Position numbers and translations under genes: made by a program
Notes under the pieces: generated by a model
Database searches by the model: none
The model's input: only the letters and a program-made list of their open reading frames with translations
What the model was told of the DNA's origin: nothing
NCBI GenBank assembly: GCA_025450975.1
Contig: JANWLI010000067.1
Coordinates: forward strand, 1-22,890
Origin: Candidatus Kapaibacterium sp.
Lineage (GTDB): Bacteria > Bacteroidota > Ignavibacteria > Palsa-1295
DNA length: 22,890 nucleotides
Direction of reading: 5' to 3'
Shown: in pieces, positions 1 to 7,240 of the stretch
Layout: each line of letters opens with the position of its first letter
Position numbering within the stretch: the first letter of the stretch is position 1

Positions 1-1266
1 ATTCTCCAGAGTTGTGAAAAGGACGCTATCCTCTTCACCTACGGCGATAACGACACCTTCCCTCTTTGGTGTCTGCAGGATGTCTACGGTATTCGACGTG
101 ATATTCGTATTGTCCAGCTTTCCCTTTCAAATATCGGTTGGTACATCGAGCAGTTAAAGAACAAAGAACCGTGGGGTGCAAAGAAAGTCGCGCTTCCATC
201 GTTTAGTGATGAATCACTGAATGCCCCGGAAGATTCTCGGATCGCTCCGCAGTTTCGTGAGGAAACAGGTGAAGTCGTTTCTGTCGCTTTAACGACTGAA
301 GCCGTGCGTATTATTACCGGCGATAGTTCACGAGGACCTGCAACGTTAGCTTGGAAATTGACCGGCTCATTTGCGCAGGGAGGAGGCAAGTATTTAACCG
401 TTGCCGACCAGGTCGCTCTCGATATTGTTCGTTCAAATATTAATGCTCGCCCGGTCTACTTCTCCGTCACTGTACCGGAAAGTAACCGCATCGGTCTTGC
501 TGAGCATTTGATCGGCGAGGGCATGGCGATGCGTGTGACGCCTGATCGGCAGCGCCCGACCGGCTCCCCGCTTGAAGATCCATTGAATATTGAACGTACG
601 GGTAGATACTTGCTTGATCCGCCACCGACGCCTGAATCCGGACCGCGTCTGGGCATGTATGTGCGCACCTATAACGATCCGAATGCTCGAAGGAGCCATC
701 AGGATAACCAATACTCGATCAACTACCTGCTCCTGTATGTTAACTATGCACGCCGGGCGCTCGATGCTGGGAATCCGCAGGCCACGGTACGTGCTATCGA
801 TACGCTCCTGGCGCGCTTTCCACCAGAACTCGTGCGGCCGACGTACTATCCACTTGATATAGCAGCGTCGCTTTATGCACTTGCCGGTAAACCCGAGCGA
901 GCAAAGGAAATGGCCGAGAAAGCACTTGCACGATATAGTGATAAGGGCGGAGTAGAACATCTCTATACCAAAGCCACACTTGCCATGTATGCCGGCAGAC
1001 TTGATGAGGCGAAGGGATATTACGAACAATCAAAGCAGTCGGGCCAGCAAGCTGAGTTTATGGCCACGCTGAAGATCATGGAGATCGATGCCCGGAAATT
1101 CGAAGCAGCAGGAAAAAAGCGTGAGGCCTATGAAATGTACAAGAACATTCTGGAAATGACGGGCGTACCGGAAGATCAGCTTCCTGCAGAGTTCCAATTT
1201 ATAGTTCAGCGTCGGAATGGATTGGCTAAAGAGCTGGGGGTTCCGAGCGATACTGCTGCTAACTAA
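1..1266 (+). CDS. DUF2723 family membrane protein, C-terminal part (5' end outside window)
   Basis: The frame is open from the first base of the window to a TAA stop, giving 421 visible residues, so the gene begins upstream. The visible part contains a GDNDTFPLW segment (about residues 15-23) followed by an IRRD..IVQLSL stretch, and later an ARPVYFSVTVP stretch near residue 155. These are typical of the soluble C-terminal half of DUF2723 proteins, which are large multi-membrane-span proteins common in Bacteroidota and related to protein O-mannosyltransferase-like enzymes. The last 170 residues are helical and TPR-like (LYALAGKPERAKEMAEKAL, then AMYAGRLDEAKGYYEQSK). The membrane-spanning N-terminal half is not in the window. 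The substrate is unknown. The stop overlaps the stop of the convergent hemW gene by 8 bases. Confidence 0.85.
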   Translation: MLQSCEKDAILFTYGDNDTFPLWCLQDVYGIRRDIRIVQLSLSNIGWYIEQLKNKEPWGAKKVALPSFSDESLNAPEDSRIAPQFREETGEVVSVALTTEAVRIITGDSSRGPATLAWKLTGSFAQGGGKYLTVADQVALDIVRSNINARPVYFSVTVPESNRIGLAEHLIGEGMAMRVTPDRQRPTGSPLEDPLNIERTGRYLLDPPPTPESGPRLGMYVRTYNDPNARRSHQDNQYSINYLLLYVNYARRALDAGNPQATVRAIDTLLARFPPELVRPTYYPLDIAASLYALAGKPERAKEMAEKALARYSDKGGVEHLYTKATLAMYAGRLDEAKGYYEQSKQSGQQAEFMATLKIMEIDARKFEAAGKKREAYEMYKNILEMTGVPEDQLPAEFQFIVQRRNGLAKELGVPSDTAAN

Positions 1267-2431
1267 GGACGCTTTCTTTCATAAGGCGAACCACAATAGC
1301 ATCGCAATAGCGATAGCCCTTAGCTGTTAACATAAGCCTGCCATCGACTTGCTTGACGAATCCCTCGTTGAGCAAGTCGATGACGACAGGATCCTGGAGA
1401 AGGTCTTCGCTAAAGACTTGTTCAAACGCTTGGATATCTATACCAATAGCTCTCAGCTGGCAATAGAGAACTTCTGTTCGTCGCTGGTCTAACGAGAGGG
1501 TTTCGCTGTTTATATACGGAAGACGGTTATTATCGATCGATTCAATGTATCGCTCCAGAGAGGATACATTCCACGCCCTCGTACCACCGACAAATTCATG
1601 AGCTGAGGGACCAAACGAAACGTAGTCTGAAAATCCGTCCCAATAGATAAGGTTATGTTTGCACTGCAGCGAAGCAGAACGTGAGTAGTTGGAGATCTCA
1701 TACTGGTGAAAGCCTTCCTGCAGCATACGCTCCTGGACGAGCGCAAACAGCTCTGCAGCGTCGTCAGTGGGCATCTCACCTACCTGCCCTAGCCGGACCA
1801 TCCTATTGAGCGGGGTGCCCTCCTCAACGATCAGGTTATATGCGCTGATATGCTCCGTACCGAGCTTGAACGCTTCATCAAGAGAATACCTCACTTTTTC
1901 GATCGTCTGCCCCGGCAAGGCAAACATCAAGTCGATATTGATATTCGTGAATCCTGCCTTGCGCGAGAGAGCAACTGCTTTGCGGGCGTCGTCAGCGGAA
2001 TGGATCCTGCTTAAGAACTCCAACTCATCCTGATGAAATGACTGAACACCGAAGCTAAGCCTGTTAACGCCAAGCGAACGGTAGCCAATGAGATTGGCCT
2101 CCGTAACAGTGCCTGGATTACACTCCAGCGTGAATTCGGTGGTATCGTCGAAGCGGAAGTACTCCTTGACCTTGAGTATAATCGATCGAAGTTCTTCGAC
2201 CGTCAGGAGCGACGGTGTTCCTCCTCCGAAAAAGATCGTGTTGATCCGCCTTCCTGCGAGACTCGGATGCGCCTGCAGTTTCAGATCGATCTCTTTGCAC
2301 AGCCGCTCGACAAACTGTTGTTGAGAGTCGCGATTCTCTAACGAATAAAAATCACAGTATACGCACTTCTTTTCACAAAACGGAATGTGAAAATACAGAC
2401 TTATTGCATTCTGATCATTAGCGAATTGCAT
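1259..2431 (-). CDS. hemW: HemW-like radical SAM protein (heme chaperone / coproporphyrinogen III oxidase-like)
   Basis: A 390-aa protein starting at the ATG at 2431. The frame is open further upstream to a GTG at 2542, but that extension lies inside lepB and resembles no HemW N-terminus. A CxxxCxxCDF iron-sulfur motif (C19, C23, C26) follows HIPF, which is the HemW form; oxygen-independent coproporphyrinogen oxidase HemN has an extra cysteine. GGGTPS at about 69-74 is the SAM-binding motif of the family. The length matches HemW (usually 375-400 aa). Family knowledge: cytoplasmic heme-binding radical SAM protein that delivers heme to apoproteins. The start overlaps the 3' end of lepB by 14 bases, which suggests translational coupling. 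The TAG stop overlaps the convergent DUF2723 gene. Confidence 0.9.
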   Translation of the reverse strand: MQFANDQNAISLYFHIPFCEKKCVYCDFYSLENRDSQQQFVERLCKEIDLKLQAHPSLAGRRINTIFFGGGTPSLLTVEELRSIILKVKEYFRFDDTTEFTLECNPGTVTEANLIGYRSLGVNRLSFGVQSFHQDELEFLSRIHSADDARKAVALSRKAGFTNINIDLMFALPGQTIEKVRYSLDEAFKLGTEHISAYNLIVEEGTPLNRMVRLGQVGEMPTDDAAELFALVQERMLQEGFHQYEISNYSRSASLQCKHNLIYWDGFSDYVSFGPSAHEFVGGTRAWNVSSLERYIESIDNNRLPYINSETLSLDQRRTEVLYCQLRAIGIDIQAFEQVFSEDLLQDPVVIDLLNEGFVKQVDGRLMLTAKGYRYCDAIVVRLMKESVLS

Positions 2432-3368
2432 TAAACAATCTATCCCAACGGATCTTGAAGCTCTGCACTTCTTCCTCGTCCCATCCGTCGACGTTTGCAA
2501 CTCCCGGAGGATTATACATGGACCAATAAATGAAGAGCGCACTGCCTACGACATTTTCGTACGGGCAGTATCCCCAGTAGCGCGAGTCTTCAGACGCATC
2601 GCGGTTATCGCCCATCATCCAGAGGTAGTCGCGTTCGACCGTGTATTTCGATGTCGGCATACCGTCGATAATAACTGTCCCTTGATCGCCGAGGCGGGCC
2701 GTATGGCCTTCGCGCTGGATAAAGACATCCCACGTTTCAAAGTTCTCCGGGGTGATGTCGATGACATCGCCGGTCTTCGGGATGTAGACGGGGCCAAACC
2801 AATCGCGATTCCAGGATTCCACTCCTTTAGGAAACATCCTTCCGCCACCCGGATCAGGATGCCCCTGAGGGAATGACCTGTCATTGTAGCGAAGTCCTTC
2901 CGGATTCGGAAGCATCTGACCGTTGACAAACACTTGCTTATCTCTGATCTCCACGGTATCGCCGGGGAGGCCAACGCATCGTTTGATGTAATTAACATTT
3001 TTTTCGCGGGGTTGAACCAGGTCACGATCGCCCGGGTATTCGAATACCACCACGTCACCACGCTGGACGTCAAACGTCTTAAACCCTATGTACGGAATTT
3101 CGATGGCCGTAAACGGAATATATTTCGGCGTTTTGAAATAATAGCTGAGCTTATTAACGAAGAGATGGTCACCCACTAAGAGCGAGTTCTTCATTGATCC
3201 TGTCGGGATCCGGAACGCCTCAATAAAGAAAGAGCGGATAACGAGCGCAATGATCGCCGCATAGAGTAAGGAGTGCCACCATTTTTCTTTTTTTCTGGGT
3301 TGGGTAGGACCGCTATTTTTTGCGTCTGTCCGTAATTCTTCGAGTGTTTTGCGTCGTGATTCTGCCAT
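2418..3368 (-). CDS. lepB: Signal peptidase I
   Basis: A 316-aa serine endopeptidase that removes signal peptides from Sec-exported proteins at the outer face of the inner membrane. A basic N-terminus is followed by one membrane anchor at about residues 30-50. The catalytic serine is S58 in the motif PTGSM, and the catalytic lysine is K129 in the segment NYIKRCVGLPGD. The box E motif GDNRD..DSR.WG lies at about 253-266. About 100 extra residues between the lysine box and box E make it longer than the simplest LepB forms, as in many Bacteroidota. It sits just downstream of two giant Sec/T9SS cargo genes whose signal peptides it could process, and it overlaps hemW. No clear terminator separates it from the cargo gene upstream. 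Confidence 0.95.
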   Translation of the reverse strand: MAESRRKTLEELRTDAKNSGPTQPRKKEKWWHSLLYAAIIALVIRSFFIEAFRIPTGSMKNSLLVGDHLFVNKLSYYFKTPKYIPFTAIEIPYIGFKTFDVQRGDVVVFEYPGDRDLVQPREKNVNYIKRCVGLPGDTVEIRDKQVFVNGQMLPNPEGLRYNDRSFPQGHPDPGGGRMFPKGVESWNRDWFGPVYIPKTGDVIDITPENFETWDVFIQREGHTARLGDQGTVIIDGMPTSKYTVERDYLWMMGDNRDASEDSRYWGYCPYENVVGSALFIYWSMYNPPGVANVDGWDEEEVQSFKIRWDRLFNAIR

Positions 3369-3390
3369 GCAAGAAGGAAATCGAAAGTGC

Positions 3391-3402
3391 GTAAACGTTT
3401 AC
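3391..3402. promoter_or_regulatory. 12-bp perfect palindrome upstream of lepB (candidate operator)
   Basis: GTAAACGTTTAC is a perfect inverted repeat with a central CG, 22 bases upstream of the lepB start. An AAACGTTT core is seen in operators of LacI/PurR-type repressors, but no regulator gene is present here. A near-match to a -7 box, TAATTTTC (minus strand, 3418-3411), would place the palindrome at the transcription start. Function is inference. Confidence 0.25.
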
Positions 3403-3466
3403 CAATACGAGAAAATTACAGTACGCAGGACGTAAGGGCATGTAACAGGGGCATTTGGGGCAAAAT

Positions 3467-6400
3467 CTAGTGCTCAATACGGATCATCCGTGACCGTATT
3501 GCCCCATTTGCCTCTAATCGGACGATATAGGCTCCTGAACCATATTTCAGGCCATCAATCGACGCTGAGTAGCGTCCGGGTGAAAGAACTCCGTTAACAA
3601 TAACGCCGACTTCTCTGCCAAGCAGATCATAGAGCGCAAGTTTCACAAGTCCATCTTCTTTTATTGCAAAATGGAATGTCGAAGACGTAGAGAAGGGATT
3701 CGGTGAATTCTGCTCCAAAGAGATAACCGTCCGTGCCGGCCCCCCTGCATCTAAAAGAGGAGCACAAGTACCGGGGATAACAATATGGGCGCCTGAGAGC
3801 GTACCGTATGGTGCAGGCAGCGTCGCATAGGCGCTTTTGCCAACGACGATCCGATCAGCACCGTTATTATACAAGATCGTTTCACCTTGTGTTTGCTCGA
3901 CAGCAAATATCACTTCTTGTGACTGCTCGGCCTTGATCGGCGTGAACTCGAGAGCCAAGAGGAGATCGCTTCCATCGTTCCTCAGAGAATTAGCTCCATT
4001 TGGCTTCTCGCCTTTAATAGTAATGAGATCGTTATTTACGATCGGTGAGATCGTCCAGCCATCACTTGCGGTTCCAGTCATACGCACACCTGTAAATTGG
4101 AGCGCTTCCGGATTCCCCGTCATTCTGAAAGTAAACTCGAATGCATCGATGCCTTTACGCTCCAGATCAAACGTATCGTTGCGAACAATATTGATCGGAA
4201 TTTCGAACATCACGGGCTCGGTGACAATGATGCCCTTTTTCATTGCAAAGTCCTGTACCCAGACACTGAGATCGATCGACGCCGTGTGATTTTCTTTTGT
4301 CGTTGGACTAAATGCAAGCGAACCCCAGTAATCCGTAGCCGTAATCGTGCCAACCGATGATCTTCCATACTCACGAGAGAGCGCACCCGGGCCCCACCAC
4401 AAGCTTCGTTCAGCTTCTACAATAAGCGGCGAAAAATTGTCATGCCCGGTCAAGACGATCTGGTGAATGCCACGATCATAGAGTTCGGAATCTGAGACTG
4501 TCAGCTCAATATTCGTCTTCGTCGTGTACCGTGCGCGAATAAATGGTGGTAGAGTATCAGGGTTGTACGGGTAGCACCAGGTGAAGCTGCAGGTATTGCC
4601 GGCGCAGTCAAGGACATGAACGGTCGCGCAGGCTATAGAATCGACATTTAGCGTATCCTCAACAGACATAGTAAACGCCGGAATAGTCATCTGACAATCA
4701 ATGCTCATGGGATCCGGAACGCGTATCCCACGGACATTCCTAAACCAGACAGAATCGATGCCCTTATCCCAGCCGATCGTATCGCCATTCGCATTGACAT
4801 GATAGTCGTTGATCTTAACACTAATGCTCGACATAAATGGCGTGATAACCGGCGTCTCGAAATTCGGGCATAGTGTATCAGGATCTGGATTGAGCGAGTA
4901 GCATTGCTCCTCGCTCCAATTTCCAGCAAGGTCCAATGCCTTTACGCAAAATCCTGCGTTCTTCGTTGAGTCAATGATCGAAACTTCTATCGGATAAAAC
5001 TTTTCGTTACGAAATGTATACGATGGAGCAAAAGAAATAAAGACGTTCTTCAGTTTGTAAACGGCAATGCTGTCGATACGACGGTCCCAATCCCTGTTCT
5101 CTTCGACAACGATCATCCAATGCCCGCGGTTGAGGGGATCATCATTAACTGTCACCAGTGGCGCAAGCGTATCCGGCACTGTGCAGTACGTGTATGTTGT
5201 ATCCGTGTAGTTGTCGGCGACATCCCAGACACGAAGTGTCATACTTGCATCGAGCATTGTGTCGAAGACGCAGACTTTCGCACGATGGATGGCCAAGCCT
5301 TCGGTAAACGGCTGAATACGAAGATCCATATTGTTTACTGCGATGACCTCGACTCGCTTCAATCCCTTATCATTTTTTCTCGAATCGGTAAGCAGGAGTG
5401 AGTCGCAGCGTCCATTACATGGCTGAGCTCCTGTATAGCCACTCGTCCGCTCAACGGTGGTGATCAGCGGTGGGAGCGTATCGGGAATGATCGGTACTGG
5501 ATGTGGGGCGAGGCAGAATGTATAGGTCGTATCGTTACCGGCACAATCGATAAAGGTAAAATCAAAACATCCGCCGGAGGTAGAATCGAGCTGCGTGATC
5601 GCAATCGTATATGGCTTGCGGTAACAGGGAACATACGCCGGAGTCATCGTGATCGTAAACTTCGACAGATCCGTATTGCTTCCAGGGGTGGCTACCCACT
5701 GAACTTTGTCAATCCCGCGATCGGTGGATCGATCATCAACGACAGTAAACGAATCGATAAAAGGGAAACTCGTTGTTTTCAATTCGTTCTTTACCAGGGG
5801 CGGGTTGCGATCCTCGTCCGTGCAATCAACAATAATCGGATGCTCGCACGTATCGGCAACGCCACTATTCTGAAATACGGGCGGGTCGAGCGAGCTTTCA
5901 CACGTAAACTTAAACCAGCTCTCAACCTGCTCATTGCAATCAAGTGCCTTATCAGCAACGACCTTCCAGAAAGCTGTCCCGACACCTCGCTGTGGAATAT
6001 AAGCCGGACTTGTGAGTTGTGTCTGCGTCTTGCCATTATTACTCGGCAGTGGATCAACGATACGCAGAGAGGGGCCTACGTGGAGCTTCAGACGAGTGTT
6101 TTGCGACGCCGGGCCGAAATCTGGAGTATTAGGTATCGGAGAATAGGTGTTGAACGCATAGAATTCTACCGTCGCCGTATCAGGATTGTACCTAGGTTCT
6201 TTCCATTTGAAATGCTTCGGATAAAAAAGAATGCCGAAGAGATTTCCGTAACAGAACGTAAATTCCGGAGTCCCATAAGATGTTCTGCCCATCTCTACCG
6301 TTTTTTTGGGGAATGCTCCGACCGCCTCCCACATGTATAAGATAGCTGCATCCTCATAATTCTGTCCCCACGGAGCATCGGGAGGTGGGCCCCATAAATA

Positions 6401-7123
6401 ATCCACGAGCGCCCGTCCATACGGCTGCGCCCAGTCGCCGATCGTCAACACTAACGGCTTCTTCAACCCAAGTTTATAGTTCACATCATGGGTATAGCCG
6501 GCACCGATCACACCAGGATCGCCTGAAGGTCGCCGTTCAAATGCAGCGAAATACCAAGGGATATCTCCGATCGAGCCATCATACTGCTCCCAGATCGGAT
6601 GGTACCCGTTGCGTGTAAGCACCGGAGAAGCATCGTTCGCATTAGAACCAACCTGAAGATCAAGTAGGAATTGCGCCTGTGCAAAAATGGGAATTTGCGT
6701 ATTATTGCGGATCTTCCAACGCATCACGATCTGGCCACTCGTGTCCAGCATTACCGGATAGACTTCCTGGATAATATCACAGCCATCTCTATTGTACCAG
6801 GTTGTCGTTATCGTATCGCCCACTTTCTGATTTATTCCATTGGTCAGATAGCCGGCGAACCGGGAATCGGTCTGTATGTTAGTCCCAATATTATTATTGG
6901 TAAAGATCCTCCCATTAATATTAACGGTCAGGAATGACTTGCCGTCATAACTTAATCGCGGAGCTTGGGGGCCAGGCGGGGGTATAGAAATACTAATATA
7001 TCCACTCCCTGCTTCGACCTTTGCCAACACATATTTATTAGAGGTAGATAAGGTATAGTTTTGCGCCTGGACCAATTCGCAAAGAAATAACAAACTCAAT
7101 CCTATCAAATACCTAGACAACAT
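3467..7123 (-). CDS. Giant T9SS-exported multi-module surface protein (paralog A)
   Basis: A 1218-aa protein. Signal peptide at residues 1-21 (hydrophobic core, cleavage likely after AQA). Residues about 22-420 form a domain I do not recognise, strongly conserved in the neighbouring paralog. Residues about 434-900 hold five modules of about 100 aa, each with a D-x-[GR]-[IL] signature (DRGIDKV, DKGLKRV, DRRIDSI, DKGIDSV, DRGIHQI). Several open with PDTL.P and close with D.AGN and a cysteine. Residues about 970-1097 look beta-rich and cohesin-like (weak call). The C-terminus from about 1133 (QNSPNPF, then LYDLLGREV and YGSGAYIVRL) is a T9SS type A sorting domain, so the protein should cross the outer membrane and be attached or released there. 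It holds 23 cysteines, one of them in the signal peptide. No catalytic motif was seen. A structural or adhesive surface role is inference. Confidence 0.9.
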   Translation of the reverse strand: MLSRYLIGLSLLFLCELVQAQNYTLSTSNKYVLAKVEAGSGYISISIPPPGPQAPRLSYDGKSFLTVNINGRIFTNNNIGTNIQTDSRFAGYLTNGINQKVGDTITTTWYNRDGCDIIQEVYPVMLDTSGQIVMRWKIRNNTQIPIFAQAQFLLDLQVGSNANDASPVLTRNGYHPIWEQYDGSIGDIPWYFAAFERRPSGDPGVIGAGYTHDVNYKLGLKKPLVLTIGDWAQPYGRALVDYLWGPPPDAPWGQNYEDAAILYMWEAVGAFPKKTVEMGRTSYGTPEFTFCYGNLFGILFYPKHFKWKEPRYNPDTATVEFYAFNTYSPIPNTPDFGPASQNTRLKLHVGPSLRIVDPLPSNNGKTQTQLTSPAYIPQRGVGTAFWKVVADKALDCNEQVESWFKFTCESSLDPPVFQNSGVADTCEHPIIVDCTDEDRNPPLVKNELKTTSFPFIDSFTVVDDRSTDRGIDKVQWVATPGSNTDLSKFTITMTPAYVPCYRKPYTIAITQLDSTSGGCFDFTFIDCAGNDTTYTFCLAPHPVPIIPDTLPPLITTVERTSGYTGAQPCNGRCDSLLLTDSRKNDKGLKRVEVIAVNNMDLRIQPFTEGLAIHRAKVCVFDTMLDASMTLRVWDVADNYTDTTYTYCTVPDTLAPLVTVNDDPLNRGHWMIVVEENRDWDRRIDSIAVYKLKNVFISFAPSYTFRNEKFYPIEVSIIDSTKNAGFCVKALDLAGNWSEEQCYSLNPDPDTLCPNFETPVITPFMSSISVKINDYHVNANGDTIGWDKGIDSVWFRNVRGIRVPDPMSIDCQMTIPAFTMSVEDTLNVDSIACATVHVLDCAGNTCSFTWCYPYNPDTLPPFIRARYTTKTNIELTVSDSELYDRGIHQIVLTGHDNFSPLIVEAERSLWWGPGALSREYGRSSVGTITATDYWGSLAFSPTTKENHTASIDLSVWVQDFAMKKGIIVTEPVMFEIPINIVRNDTFDLERKGIDAFEFTFRMTGNPEALQFTGVRMTGTASDGWTISPIVNNDLITIKGEKPNGANSLRNDGSDLLLALEFTPIKAEQSQEVIFAVEQTQGETILYNNGADRIVVGKSAYATLPAPYGTLSGAHIVIPGTCAPLLDAGGPARTVISLEQNSPNPFSTSSTFHFAIKEDGLVKLALYDLLGREVGVIVNGVLSPGRYSASIDGLKYGSGAYIVRLEANGAIRSRMIRIEH
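4424..5824 (-). repeat. Five-module Ig-like/DxGI repeat array in paralog A
   Basis: The coding segment for residues about 434-900 encodes five diverged protein modules. Each has a PDTLxP-type opening and an acidic stretch followed by D-[RK]-[GR]-[IL]-x-x-[VI]. Modules 1, 2, 3 and 4 end in a beta-strand with D.AGN or DVADN and a cysteine. Module 5 lacks the cysteine ending and runs into a DYWG segment. Boundaries are approximate and set by eye. Confidence 0.6.
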
Positions 7124-7168
7124 TGCCTAAATTCGACATTAGTTTTTGCCTATACGTTCCAAATAGTG

Positions 7169-7182
7169 ACGAACCGGTTCGT
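7169..7182. promoter_or_regulatory. 14-bp perfect palindrome between the two giant paralogs
   Basis: ACGAACCGGTTCGT is a perfect inverted repeat 45 bases upstream of the start of paralog A, in a 117-bp intergenic region. Its size and position suit a dimeric regulator site. A second, imperfect inverted repeat follows at 7191-7218. No convincing -7 box was found in this gap. Confidence 0.3.
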
Positions 7183-7190
7183 AGAGAGCA

Positions 7191-7218
7191 GCCGGATAGA
7201 GCAAATGCGCTACCCGGC
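7191..7218. other. Imperfect hairpin between paralogs B and A
   Basis: A 12-bp stem with two mismatches, GCCGG at one end and CCGGC at the other, around an AAAT loop. It lies 22 bases downstream of the paralog B stop in transcription order. There is no U-run after it on the minus strand, so it is not a standard intrinsic terminator. It may stabilise or process the mRNA 3' end. Confidence 0.3.
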
Positions 7219-7240
7219 TTACCCGCTCAATACAAAGAAC

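Noticed and set aside
433..1029. Minus-strand frame (198 aa) within the DUF2723 gene
   Set aside because: A shadow of the DUF2723 coding frame; its composition is unlike a real protein and it has no motif.
2432..2542. Upstream GTG start for hemW
   Set aside because: The extension lies inside lepB and has no HemW-like sequence; the ATG at 2431 gives a standard N-terminus.
5501..6340. Long + strand frame (279 aa) inside paralog A
   Set aside because: It is antisense to a confident coding region with signal peptide, repeats and sorting domain. Its translation is Arg/Ile-rich with no recognisable motif.
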